A program made the translations under genes and the position numbers. This document shows positions 1 to 10,261 of a DNA stretch of 64,000 bases, in pieces. The notes beneath the pieces are model-generated. The model saw nothing but the letters and a program-made list of their open reading frames with translations. It was not told where the DNA came from and did no database searches. The stretch is taken from the NCBI RefSeq assembly GCF_037975245.1, contig NC_092564.1:27262984-27326983 (forward strand), given 5' to 3'. Each line of letters begins with the position of its first letter. The stretch's first letter is position 1. The DNA is from Apostichopus japonicus. Lineage: Eukaryota > Echinodermata > Holothuroidea > Aspidochirotida > Stichopodidae.

Positions 1-2771
1 ACTTTATTTCAACATACTTCCATCTATTTCTATCTGCAGGTTTTCCTTCCAGTGTGTCATCACTTAAATTCTTTACTCTAGTCGCCATCAAAATCTGAGT
101 AACTACTGTACAGTATAGGATTGCCCCTCTGTGAAGATACAAATAAATTAAAACATGGTTACTATCTTAGAAACTTACATGATGGGTTATTCAATACATT
201 ATGGGTCCAAAAGTGTGGCATTTTGATAAAATATTTACTTTCAAAATTTAACAAAAGTATTGTGAGTAAATATTATGACATAAAAATAGTATTTTTATTG
301 AATGTGCTACCAAGACACCAAGCTCACTATCTCCAAGTTAATAAAAGTCTTCAGTCTCAAAACCTGGTTTGATTATACATATTAGCTTCACCTTTTTGTA
401 ACATTTCATACTATTAGTATTATCTCAACACAAATTTGTTACAGTACTTGGCTATCAAAGATTTCAATAACTATCAGGGTTGAAACTGAAATTTCTTTAC
501 TTTTCCAGGATTTTCCACTGGACAAATCAAAGTTATCCACTGCCGAATAAAGTTTACTGACTGATTGGAGTAACATCACACAACACAAAACATGGTCTAG
601 CCACTTACAACATATGAGATATATGTAACATAAGATATCTTCAGATCTAGCTGGAATAGAGTTACTGATTGACTGGATTCACATCACACAATACAGCCAC
701 TTAAAGTACTGCATCTTAAGATCTAACAGGAGAGACCTTGTGAACTGTGAAGGGTTATTTCTAACAGGAGAGACCTTGTGAACCGTGAAGGGTTATTTCT
801 GAAAGTACCTTGGACTTAAAGTACTTTTGATTAAGGGCAGAAGTACAGGATGCTACTACAATTGCCTGCTGATTGAGCAGAAAAGGAGAGAGCTAGATGC
901 TGTCATTCAAATAGGGAGAAGAATGTGAGTTCCTTAATAAAAAAAAAGGCAGTAATTTTACTTGTCAAAATATTATAATTTACTTCTATTTTATTGTTTG
1001 AATATATGATACTTTACACAACCATTTGCTACTTACATTTGTCCTCACTAGTACTTAAGCCGCAATATTTGGCCTTTGTCCTTCACCTGGTGTTGCCTGG
1101 CTACATGGTGTGCAAGGTAGAGGACATGCTTCTCACAACTGACACACTGTATTGCACATCGATTCCCCATATTATTTGCCTATAGGAGAATATACAAGAA
1201 TGAAAAAGATTGCTGTATCAAATATTATATGAGATTTTGTATGAAAGATTGTATAAACATTTTGCCTGTGAGTCAAGAAAAGTATTTCAATGGGACATAA
1301 TTAAAGTAATCGTGTGCTGAAGCCGTGAAGCCTTGAGAAAAGTGAGGCAAAGAGCCAGATCCTTTATAAGTCATCATACATACATTGTCCATTCGACTTT
1401 GAAAACGGAATTTGATTTTACCCGTTTTTTCGAAAGAGTAGGTGTACTTTTCACAAGAGAGACATGTTATGGTGACCAGATCAGAGTAGTAAGTACTATA
1501 CTCCTGACTTATAAGAACCAACTTTGAAACATTTTCTCGCCTCTTATGAGCAAGTGGAGTGCTTTATGCAAATGTTAATGTCTGGAAAGTGTCATTTCCG
1601 GTATCAGAGAAGCATATGGCAAACATTTTCTTGCTTGTATTATTTTAGTGCTCCACTCAGATAGTCATAGTTGTCCCAGGAAAATGCAGTGAAGAAGCAC
1701 CTTCCACCCCACTTCCCCTTTCCAAACACCTACTTTTGTGTAATATTTCCATATTAGTCTGGGCATGCAGTTTTCAGTTAAATGTTAATGTTGCAAAGTG
1801 GGTAGTAGATTATGCAGGATAACAGATGTAGATATGCATCAAACTTTTTGCACTCTCACTTCATATCTACATTCAGTCACATGTTGTCATCAATAGATGA
1901 GATGTTATCACGAGTAGAGGCTTGAGTGTGTTGTATTGCCTACAAAGCTTTGTCCAAACATGGTAATTGGATATCATTAGGCCTTTAAATCATAGTTGAG
2001 TAAATTTATGCAAATTGCCTGTAATTAAAGTTACTATCCAGAACATACCTGGCTAGGCTTTGGCCTAGCCTACCACAAGACTCATATTACTGGCTAGGCC
2101 ATTGGGCTTTACTGCTTAGGCCCTAGGCCTATAAGCTTTTGCCACACTTAAGTGTACATTGTTGGGAATATGTTGCAAATGGAGAATGTGTTTGAATATT
2201 TGTACAATTCTAGTAGATATATTAATAGACTGAAATATTGTAGGCTTCGTTATGATCTAGGCAAACCTACGTTAGAATCTTACTCATACTTCAGTAGACC
2301 AAGGTACAGTAGGCTATGCAAATGTCATCTTTAGTTATTCTGGCATGTGGATCTATCGTTAGGGATAAAGTTTTAAGTAAAATGATGTGGTGATAATTGC
2401 TGTCATTAGGCTTAAGTCATTTCGCATCCAAAAGGACAGCCGTATAGCTGGTCTAGGCCTAGGGGCCTACAGTAGGCTAACTAGCCTACATCCAACTTTC
2501 CAAGGTCCAGTGAATAACAATACAGCACTACTCACTAGATCATCAGATGGGCAGACGCGCTAAAGTAATTATATTCCTATGTAAATGCTTCTGCTATCGC
2601 TTCTTAATAATTACCTGTGAAGCTGCAGTACACTACCACATTTTTGGCGAAATGCGGCACACGATATCACCATTTGGAGTGATTTATGTAAACTTTATCA
2701 CTTGAGTTATGTCAAAGGCATACCGCATAGTGTTTGTACTTCGCGCTGGTACTTTCTTGCCGTACAAAGCA
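1..2771. other. Upstream stretch with no recognised gene
   Basis: I see no exon with credible splice sites and family resemblance on either strand. Short open frames exist (for example around 1273-1527 on both strands) but overlap each other and look like chance. The stretch contains a 38-bp tandem duplication at 723-798 and clusters of AGGCCT-type motifs near 2040-2130 and 2440-2490. Confidence 0.6.
723..798. repeat. 38-bp tandem duplication, 2 copies
   Basis: Two adjacent 38-bp copies (723-760 and 761-798) differ at a single base (AACTGTGAAG versus AACCGTGAAG). They are non-coding and no function is visible. Confidence 0.9.
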
Positions 2772-2886
2772 AGGCTGAGGTTAGTTCCGAGGTGCCATAG
2801 GAATACTAGTGAGGGCTTTTGAAAACGGAAGTACGTCACAGTTCAACTTCCCTGTTGTCGAAACACCTTGGAACTAACCTCAGCCT
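2772..2886. repeat. Inverted repeat just upstream of IAH1
   Basis: The 23-bp arms at 2772-2794 and 2864-2886 are reverse complements with one mismatch and enclose a 69-bp spacer. The right arm ends 35 bp before the IAH1 start codon, so the structure lies in the presumed promoter or 5' UTR. No target-site duplication is seen at the outer ends, so it may be a decayed foldback element or a regulatory snap-back. Confidence 0.8.
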
Positions 2887-2921
2887 AGTAGTACTCGAGT
2901 CATTGTGGCCTTTCAGCAGCA

Positions 2922-2978
2922 ATGGCGTGTAAGAGACTGTACCGAAAGGCTATACTCTTTGGTGATTCGATCACCCAG
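2922..2978 (+). CDS. IAH1: IAH1 exon 1
   Basis: This exon has 19 codons, starting MACKRLY and containing the catalytic GDS. The donor is CAG|gtatgc, phase 0. Confidence 0.92.
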
Positions 2979-5900
2979 GTATGCAGCAGAATGTAGATTT
3001 CTGTGAAATTTGTAGATTGCAAATTAAATTGCAAGGCCAATGTTAAACGTTGACTTTGGCCTAAAATATGCTACGTGTTATGGTGCTAGCTTAGTGTTTT
3101 CAATTATGTCCTGAGGGTCATGGTTTGTCCCATATGGCCAAACTTTCGTCCAGACTGGACATTTGCCGACCGTACCCATGTGGGAATTGATGAAATAGAA
3201 ATGTTGGTGAACAGAAGTGGGCCATGATCTTACCAAATTTGAGCCATTGCATGTCACTAAATATATAGGCTTCTTGTACTATAATTAACCTTATCCTTGA
3301 TAGCAGTCCTAACATTACTACTGTAGCCTAGACTAAGCCTAGGTCTGAACTGGCTACTTAGCATGGATTCTTCCTCTTGTACTTACAGAAAGCTGTACTT
3401 TTCCTCACTGCACTCCAGAGTAGGCCTAGATCATTAAGTGCTGCTTCGATCATTGATTTGTAGTGTGAGTATTAATTATGTTAATGCTTTTCATCCTTCA
3501 CAGGTCTCTTTCGAAGAGGGAGGTTGGGGTGCCTCTGCAGCTGATTTACTGCAAAGGTAATCATGCCTGACTTCCCACACAATTGCTATTACAAATTACT
3601 TACTCTCTAAATGCTTACCATACCAGTCAAGAATGCATCCTTGTTTATAGAACAGTCTACAGACATGAATAAGTTTTAGTACTCTCTTAAACTATGTCTC
3701 AGTACTTACTGTACCTTAAACTCATTAAGGGCCAAAACATCCAAATTATGTGTGTACTTCTAATACTTGACACAGGAGAATATTATATGTATAATCATAT
3801 CTAACAGAATTAGTTACTGGTAAAAAGACAACTTCCTAGTTGTATTATCAACTCACAGTTAAATGAGCAAAGGAATTCATCATGCCATTCTCAACATTTT
3901 ATCAAGCAGAAACAATCACATGGAAGGAAAAACTTGGGAAAATTTCACACTTTTCAACTTGTACTTTTGTTTACTAAATTTAAGTATGAATATAGTATGA
4001 AATTAAAGAATGATCCAATCATCCAGATTTGAGTCAGGTTCATGCAATATATTCACTGTTAATACTTATATGCCAAAATGTTATCATTCCTCTGAACTCC
4101 TATTTGGGAACTACTATAAAGCATCCGGTACATGTTTTTTCTATAGAAAATGCGACGTTGTCAATAGAGGGCTGAGTGGTTATAACAGCCGATGGGGGCG
4201 CATACTATTACCCCATATACTTCCTTTGGACCTGCTCAAAGACACTGTCATAGCAACGGTATTTTTTGGTGCTAACGATGCATCCCTGCCTGAAATAGCT
4301 CCTGACAAGTATGTCTCTGTGGAAGATTATTCGGCAAACCTCAAGGTATGATCATCATGTTCTTAATTAAATTGTATCCTCCACAAAAAAACATGTGCTA
4401 CAGGGGGTGTGAACTAAAAAAAAATAATAAGGTCAGCTGTTATCATGGGTTTGAAAACTGCCATTTGCACACATGGAGCACAGTGTACTGTGCTGAGAAA
4501 TAAAAGACACACACAGGTGTTTTTGGGAGGGGAAAAACCCACAAAGAGGTACAGTAGCTCTTTTTGCTTGCCATGGTTCAAATTTAAAAATGGAATAAAA
4601 TAACCTGTCATTTGATGATCTAATTTGCAAATTAAAAGAAATAACCTGCTATCTTTCGAGTTAAAGGGTACCGTAGTGTTATTGTGGTCTATTGTCTTTC
4701 TACAGGAAATTGTAGAGCATTTGAAGACGGGAGGTTTGAGGCCTGACCAGATTATCCTGATATCTCCTCCAGCCCTCAATGGAGAAGAGTGGAGAAAAGT
4801 CTGCATTGAGAAAGGTCAGTGATGTTTCCTTGCCTGAATTCATCATGAAATTGCCTAGTGCCTAACCCCAACCATGAAATGATGACACAAAACTAATTGT
4901 CAATATCTTTTGTAAGCCGTTCAATTATATATGGCTGGTATTTGTCTGGACCGGTTTTATTTCTTTGCAGTGGCGGAGCGTCCATACAGTCAGTGGGGGC
5001 GGATGCCCCCCCTGACGGACTCAAATGGACTGCTGGCGCCCTTTTCAGCTTTTTACCACTTTTTACTTATTCGCGATAATTGACTTTTTTTTGCGCTCTC
5101 AAATACCTATTGACATTAGTCACATTTTGTTGGTGTAATTTTCTGACATAATGGCGATGACACCTATTTATTCTTCGTGTATCTGCAAATTAGCAAGGCC
5201 CGGAAAGGGTCATTTCCGGCGATCTAGGGAGAATCTTTACTCAAAAAATTTCTGTACGCTCCGCGCCAACCTGTGGTGGCGCTCCGCTTAGATAGTGTCG
5301 AAAGCGCCCCTACAGACCATTCTCGACCCCCTGACCAATACCCCTAGCTCCGCCACTGTTTCTTTGCGGTATAATTTATTAGAAATGACCCTTTAAACAT
5401 CTCACGGTCAAAGTGGCTGAACTACCGAGTCTAACACACAGATAATTAGGTCCTTTCCACAGATGCAACAAGTCATATATATGTATATTTTTTTGTGGCT
5501 ATGTCATGGGTGAGACTGAAGTTCTGCCTAAAGTCATCTTTCAGTTGGAGAAACTGTAAAGGTGCATTTCAGAAAGGTACTTGGTACTATAAACTGTAAA
5601 TATCATATCTGGACATATCCATTTCATAATGTTCATTTACTCACAGTCATAAACCTTGCATTGAGAAGGTATAAGTGTTATATTAATGCTGTCAAAGCAT
5701 ATTGGCAGAGTTGATTGTCTTATATTGCTTTCAAACTGTTATATTTTATCAGATGTAAAGATGAACAGAGAAAATGAAAACACTGGTCGTTACAGCAGAG
5801 CGTGTGTACAAGTAGCCAAGGATTTAGAAACTCACAGCGTAGATCTCTGGAGTATTATGCAAGAGGATAAGGTAAGTGGTTTGTTTCGGGAGAGGGAGGT

Positions 5901-6298
5901 GGGGGGGGGAGGGAGTACAAGGAGATAGAGGGCCAACGGTAGCAAACAGGGAACCGTTACCCTTTTCTGTTTTGCCCACCTCCCCAGTCACGCCGAAGGG
6001 GGAAACAATGCTGCACCATTTGATGGCCTTTACAGTTAACTGATTTTCAGTTTGCCTATTTAGTACTACAGGAATGAATTGATATTTTTGCAATCATTTG
6101 ATATGCTTTTTACCCTGTTCTTGTTTTCAGGACTGGAAGAGGTATCTCTGTGATGGCCTGCACCTGTCACCAGCAGGATCGCAGCTTCTCTGGAAGCATT
6201 TAGAGAAACACTTCACCAAATTAGCTGAATCCTTAGAGATGATTTACCCAGATTGGAGTTCTATAGATCCTGATAACCCAGAAGCTTCTTTACTATGA
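2922..6298 (+). CDS. IAH1: Isoamyl acetate-hydrolysing esterase 1 homologue (GDSL/SGNH hydrolase), complete, 6 exons
   Basis: Splicing 2922-2978, 3504-3556, 4147-4345, 4706-4814, 5753-5871 and 6131-6298 gives a continuous 234-residue frame, close to the roughly 248 residues of vertebrate IAH1. All internal junctions are GT-AG and phase-consistent. SGNH blocks are visible: GDS with nucleophile Ser16, the NRGLSGYN block II near residues 43-50, FFGAND with Asn80 (block III), and CDGLHLSPAG carrying the Asp187/His190 pair (block V). The family hydrolyses short acyl esters; no signal peptide or membrane segment is seen, so it is probably soluble and intracellular. The ATG at 2922 is chosen because GDS follows at the usual distance. 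The fourth intron holds a hAT-type MITE. A polyadenylation signal lies 173 nt after the stop. The natural substrate is not known from sequence. Confidence 0.93.
3504..3556 (+). CDS. IAH1: IAH1 exon 2
   Basis: The acceptor is ttcacag. The exon begins VSFEEGGWG, a conserved stretch after the nucleophile, and ends at AG|gtaatc, splitting an Arg codon with exon 3. Confidence 0.9.
4147..4345 (+). CDS. IAH1: IAH1 exon 3
   Basis: The acceptor is ctatag. The exon encodes the oxyanion-hole blocks, NRGLSGYN and FFGAND, and ends AANLK-like at a gtatga donor, phase 0. Confidence 0.92.
4706..4814 (+). CDS. IAH1: IAH1 exon 4
   Basis: The acceptor is tctacag. The exon encodes EIVEHLK and the conserved ILISPPA core strand. 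The donor is G|gtcagt, phase 1. Confidence 0.9.
4960..5366. mobile_element. hAT-type non-autonomous DNA transposon (MITE), 391 bp
   Basis: The element spans 4968-5358. It has perfect 12-bp terminal inverted repeats (CAGTGGCGGAGC and GCTCCGCCACTG) flanked by a perfect 8-bp target-site duplication, TTTCTTTG, at 4960-4967 and 5359-5366. An 8-bp duplication and CAGTGGCG-like ends are typical of the hAT superfamily. There is no transposase frame, so it would need a transposase supplied in trans. It lies in IAH1 intron 4 and avoids both splice sites. The intact duplication suggests a fairly recent insertion. Confidence 0.9.
5753..5871 (+). CDS. IAH1: IAH1 exon 5
   Basis: The acceptor is tttatcag. 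The exon joins in phase 1 and encodes a segment containing TGRYSRACVQVAKDL, which matches the helix preceding the Asp/His block in IAH1. It ends at AAG|gtaagt. Confidence 0.9.
6131..6298 (+). CDS. IAH1: IAH1 exon 6 (terminal)
   Basis: The acceptor is gttttcag. The exon encodes DWKRYLCDGLHLSPAG with the catalytic Asp and His and a polar tail ending EASLL before TGA at 6296-6298. Confidence 0.92.
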   Translation, partial: DWKRYLCDGLHLSPAGSQLLWKHLEKHFTKLAESLEMIYPDWSSIDPDNPEASLL

Positions 6299-6470
6299 CA
6301 TACTACTTAGTACTTACACTGGTCAAAATTAAATTATCAACATTCTGTACTTTAATTGCGCTGTGTTCACACTAAGCCATTCTGTGCATAGCGTTTACTT
6401 TTATTCACCTAGTCAGGACTTCAACAGACTGTAACTTCAAGGTGATCTTTTGACATATTCGATTGAGGCT

Positions 6471-6476
6471 AATAAA
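6471..6476 (+). terminator. IAH1 polyadenylation signal
   Basis: A canonical AATAAA lies 173 nt after the stop codon and is the first on this strand after the gene. Confidence 0.7.
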
Positions 6477-9194
6477 GTAAAACTTGAAGTGCCCAAAGTA
6501 TTTTCTTGTTTTGGCACTAGTCCGGGGGAATGTCATCCTATGATATGTGACTAAACCAAGTCACACTAACATAAGTTTGTAGAGTGGGCTAAAGAAGACT
6601 TGCGTGAGTGCACTAAACAATAGAATGTTGTTGAACATACATTGCTGTTCAAGTGGAGATCATTAATATGTTGTTTTTCTCAAAAAATCTCATATTTAGT
6701 CACCTGGCAAATCAGCTGGTGAAAAGCAGACTAAAGAGGCATAAACAAATCTCTCCAAGGAACTGGTTTCACAATTATTTCATGTGTGATTTGGTTTCTC
6801 ACTGCGGGACGATACAAGACAGCGAGCCTCTCGGTAAAACCGCGGGAGTTGGCAGGTACTGGTTTAGTTTTACTCTCATAATGTTATTTGTTACAAATAT
6901 CTGTCCGGCCACCCAAAGAAAATTTATTTTTAGGAAGTAGGTCATGCCTTCCTCCATAGAAAAGCATAGGGCTAGCTACACCTCTGTGTCATCCAACTTG
7001 TATCAGAGTAGTCCTGTAATACTGCAATGTATACTGCAATACTGCTAAAGTGTGGAACTTACTACAGGGCAACAATAAATGCAATACAGACAAGTGGAAC
7101 TACTTATCAGAGTGATATTCAGAAAATCAGTCTTTCTTCTCATCTGAAATATTATTTCATATATTTTCTTAGCAAAGTGTTTCAGAATAAATGACAGCAT
7201 AAATTACTGTTGTACACAGTAAAGTTTGTTTTCTCTCCTCGTTGGTTTTAATTTAAGGGGAAAATTTCAAGGTCCTCTTCACCTCCCCCCCCCCCCCCAT
7301 TAACAAAGGAAAGATCTGAAGAGGGTCGCTGTTCTCAAGTCCATCATCTGAGCCTACTCCAGGCTTAACATTTGTTGGAGTTTGTCAGTGCTCATTCATC
7401 AAGGTACTTGATACCTCTTCAAACAACGAACCAAATAAAGAATGCAAAGAGACGTTCACAGAATCATCAGTTTAATCAGAATGATTATCCCTTGCAAATT
7501 AAGACCACCATGTAATAGCTCTATCAAACCAAGGAAAAGACAATTACCACCTCCCTCCCCTCCCCCCCCCCACCCAACACCTCACTGCTCCCCATTGCTC
7601 CTTAGTAATTCAAATAGATCATATTTGATAACAGCAACGTAAAAGGATGAACACTGTGAAAATGAAAAAAAAAAACAATTTTGGCCAGAAATGACACAAT
7701 TTCTCAAAATGATTAGATACACTTTGGATTACACTTTACCAGGTTACACATGTTACTGTGACCAAACGTGGTAGGCTAATACAACCAAACATTATTAACA
7801 CAATCAAATATTTATCACGCATGGCAAAGTTTAACCATGCCTGCATGCTTTTGACATTCAATAAAATAAAACGTATCTATTATGATCATATTATGCAAAA
7901 TCACAAGTAACCACCACAGTGTTTTAGAAGACCTGAGTGAAGTGTAAATACACAGTTCCAGTTAAGCCTCTGGTATCTACTAAACACAAAGTACACTCTT
8001 TGTGTACGACCTTCACATCCTAAATGTATGCAACTCTTTCAAAAGTCAATGTAAGATTGAAGCAAAACTAAACGATCAACCCTTTTGATATATATGAGAT
8101 CCAACTGCTACATGTTTTATGTGTACTTTGTATGTGTACTGTACTGACCTCCACTATGTAGGCAAACACGTATGATAGTCCACAATGTTGTTTTCTGCAT
8201 TGTACTAATTGTAAACTTTATCAGCACTATAAGCATCATGAATTATGTCACCCAAGAAACTTGAAAGCACGGTCGCATTGAAGCCCATGTCATGTCATCT
8301 TCATGAATCGGTGATGTGTCCAGGCCTGAACAGTGGTGTTGGACCCAGCTGCATAAACCCCTCCTCCCCCCACTCCCCCCCAAGTCAATTAAGAGGTGAA
8401 ATATGCTGAGCTGTAGAGGTGGCTCATGAAAGAGTAGTGTATTCTCTTTATTATATTATTATCAGCACCTCTGGATGTGTAGTTCTCCGTTTTGATGTCA
8501 TGTCAGCAGCCACCCTACGATGAAGGGTTAAGGCTAACCCTATCTGCGCAATGTCAAATGAGCAGAAGCCTCAGATATGAAAATAAACGTGTCATTAAAT
8601 TGTTGAAAAGTGTCAAAGTTAGCTTAAATATGTTAAATATGATACTATTACATAGACACATATCCATTTACAGTAGATTGTGTACATTATCATTTCAAGT
8701 GCAATCATCTTAAAGATACAACTAATTGAATTACTCACTCATGTTGATATAAAGAAGCTAGCCTACATAACTGTCTTTAGATGCTGCTGTGTCAGTTTAA
8801 TAAAAATAGATAAGTACCATTTCCCACTACCATTTCAGCATTACCTGTCACAAGGACCTCTGTACACCAACATTGATATAGAATCCACATTTCGTAGAAG
8901 AAAAATCTCTCTCTGGCCCAATATGATACTCTTATGACTTTCCAGGATTTAGGTTTTCTTTTTTAACAAACACATCTGAGGTATATTAATATTTCTTTTG
9001 CACTTTTCCATAAGTTTAAGATGGCAGTGAAATTGGAGATGAGTTTGCTAATCTTGCAATAAATCCTGAAAAACAATCTGCATTGTAAGCATTCTTCAGG
9101 GTGATAAAAATTTGCCCCAATCATAAATGCAAAATTTTCTTGCTCTTTGGTCAGATTTGAAGCCTTACCATGGAAGGAAAGCACTCTCCTAGTT
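6477..9194. other. Spacer between the converging IAH1 and tetraspanin genes
   Basis: No exon is recognised. The stretch has poly-C tracts (for example a C14 run at 7285-7298) and scattered AATAAA motifs on both strands. Part of it could be a long 3' UTR of the tetraspanin, since alternative minus-strand AATAAA motifs occur as far down as 8447-8452. Confidence 0.5.
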
Positions 9195-9200
9195 TTTATT
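9195..9200 (-). terminator. Candidate polyadenylation signal for the distal tetraspanin transcript
   Basis: AATAAA on the minus strand about 990 nt after the stop of terminal exon B. It is a plausible 3' end but not unique. Confidence 0.3.
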
Positions 9201-9574
9201 TGGCTATGCAGTAAAAAACTGAATTGGTTGGCACTACCTATCAAACATCTACTTTACCACTGAAATCACCAAATTTGATATATTATAAATTCCTAAACGG
9301 CTGCAAGTAGGAGCGGCAGCTAAGTATGTTATGGCATTGTACATGCAATAAGCAATTTGGCTACAGTGTATCATAAAATACATTCTTCACGTCTGGTTCT
9401 AAAAACTGTGGAAACCAACAGACATTCAACAAGAGCTCACTGATAAAGTTAAAAGTTATTAACATAATTATGTATCAACCACACAAACAAGAAAATTATA
9501 AAAAAAAAAAAAAAATTGCTCTAATTCTGGATCAAAACACCTTCACAACTGACTTGCAGGGAGAAATAATTTCT

Positions 9575-9780
9575 GAATAAACATATCCACAAAATGAGAA
9601 CATGAATAAACATATCCTTAAAATGAGGACATGAATAAACATATCCACAAAATGAGGACATGAATAAACATATCCACAAAGTGAGCACATGAATAAACAT
9701 ATCCACAAAATGAGGACATGATATTAAACATATCCACAAAATGAGCACATGAATAAACATATCCACAAAATAAGCATATG
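9575..9780. repeat. 29-bp minisatellite, about 7 copies
   Basis: Tandem copies of a unit built on AATAAACATATCCACAAAAT, with point differences and one indel. It lies about 400 bp beyond the distal tetraspanin stop, so it may sit in that transcript's 3' UTR. The open minus-strand frame across it is periodic and not coding. Confidence 0.88.
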
Positions 9781-10186
9781 AAGTTTCATGTGAGAGATCA
9801 TCATTGAACAAGAATACCTCCGGCTAGTACAAATTATATCTCAGCAGCAATAGTCACAAAAATAAATAAAAAATTCATATATGGAAGAGAGAAAGTATGA
9901 GACAGCAATCTACCAATTCCTCTCTCCCATAGCAACCTTCTCCACGACGACAACAACAACAGCTTCCAGCATGACAACCCTGCACTCCATGTGATGTAGC
10001 TTCCCTAGAGGCAATCAGCACCACACGTTTCAAAAAGGAATACAAAAAGTTTCTCTAACCCTTGAAATACTTGATAATTCTTTTTACTGAGAGAAATGTA
10101 AAGACACTAGAGGAAAACATGAAAAACAAGGAGAAAAAAAAAAAAGGACCAGACTACTGGAGCCGTTGATCGTTTTCTCAGCTCTG

Positions 10187-10261
10187 CTACAGGAATGCAT
10201 TCGGATTGGCTCGTGGATCTTTCAAGTGCCTGAATCGGAAGGTCAGTCCAACTCCAAAGAG
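10187..10261 (-). CDS. TSPAN31: Tetraspanin alternative terminal exon B (distal)
   Basis: The acceptor is cttcacag and the phase is 0. The exon has 24 codons plus TAG, beginning [13 protein letters not shown] and ending [11 protein letters not shown]. It has the same length and border phase as exon A, 1.6 kb upstream in the transcript, so either can follow exon 4. Confidence 0.85.
   Translation of the reverse strand, partial: LFGVGLTFRFRHLKDPRANPNAFL

Noticed and set aside
1273-1527. Overlapping frames on both strands upstream of IAH1
   Set aside because: Both strands are open over the same bases, with no splice signals or family similarity.
9521-9811. Minus-strand open frame with repeated FVDMFIHVL-like residues
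   Set aside because: It is produced by the 29-bp minisatellite; periodic and without family resemblance.
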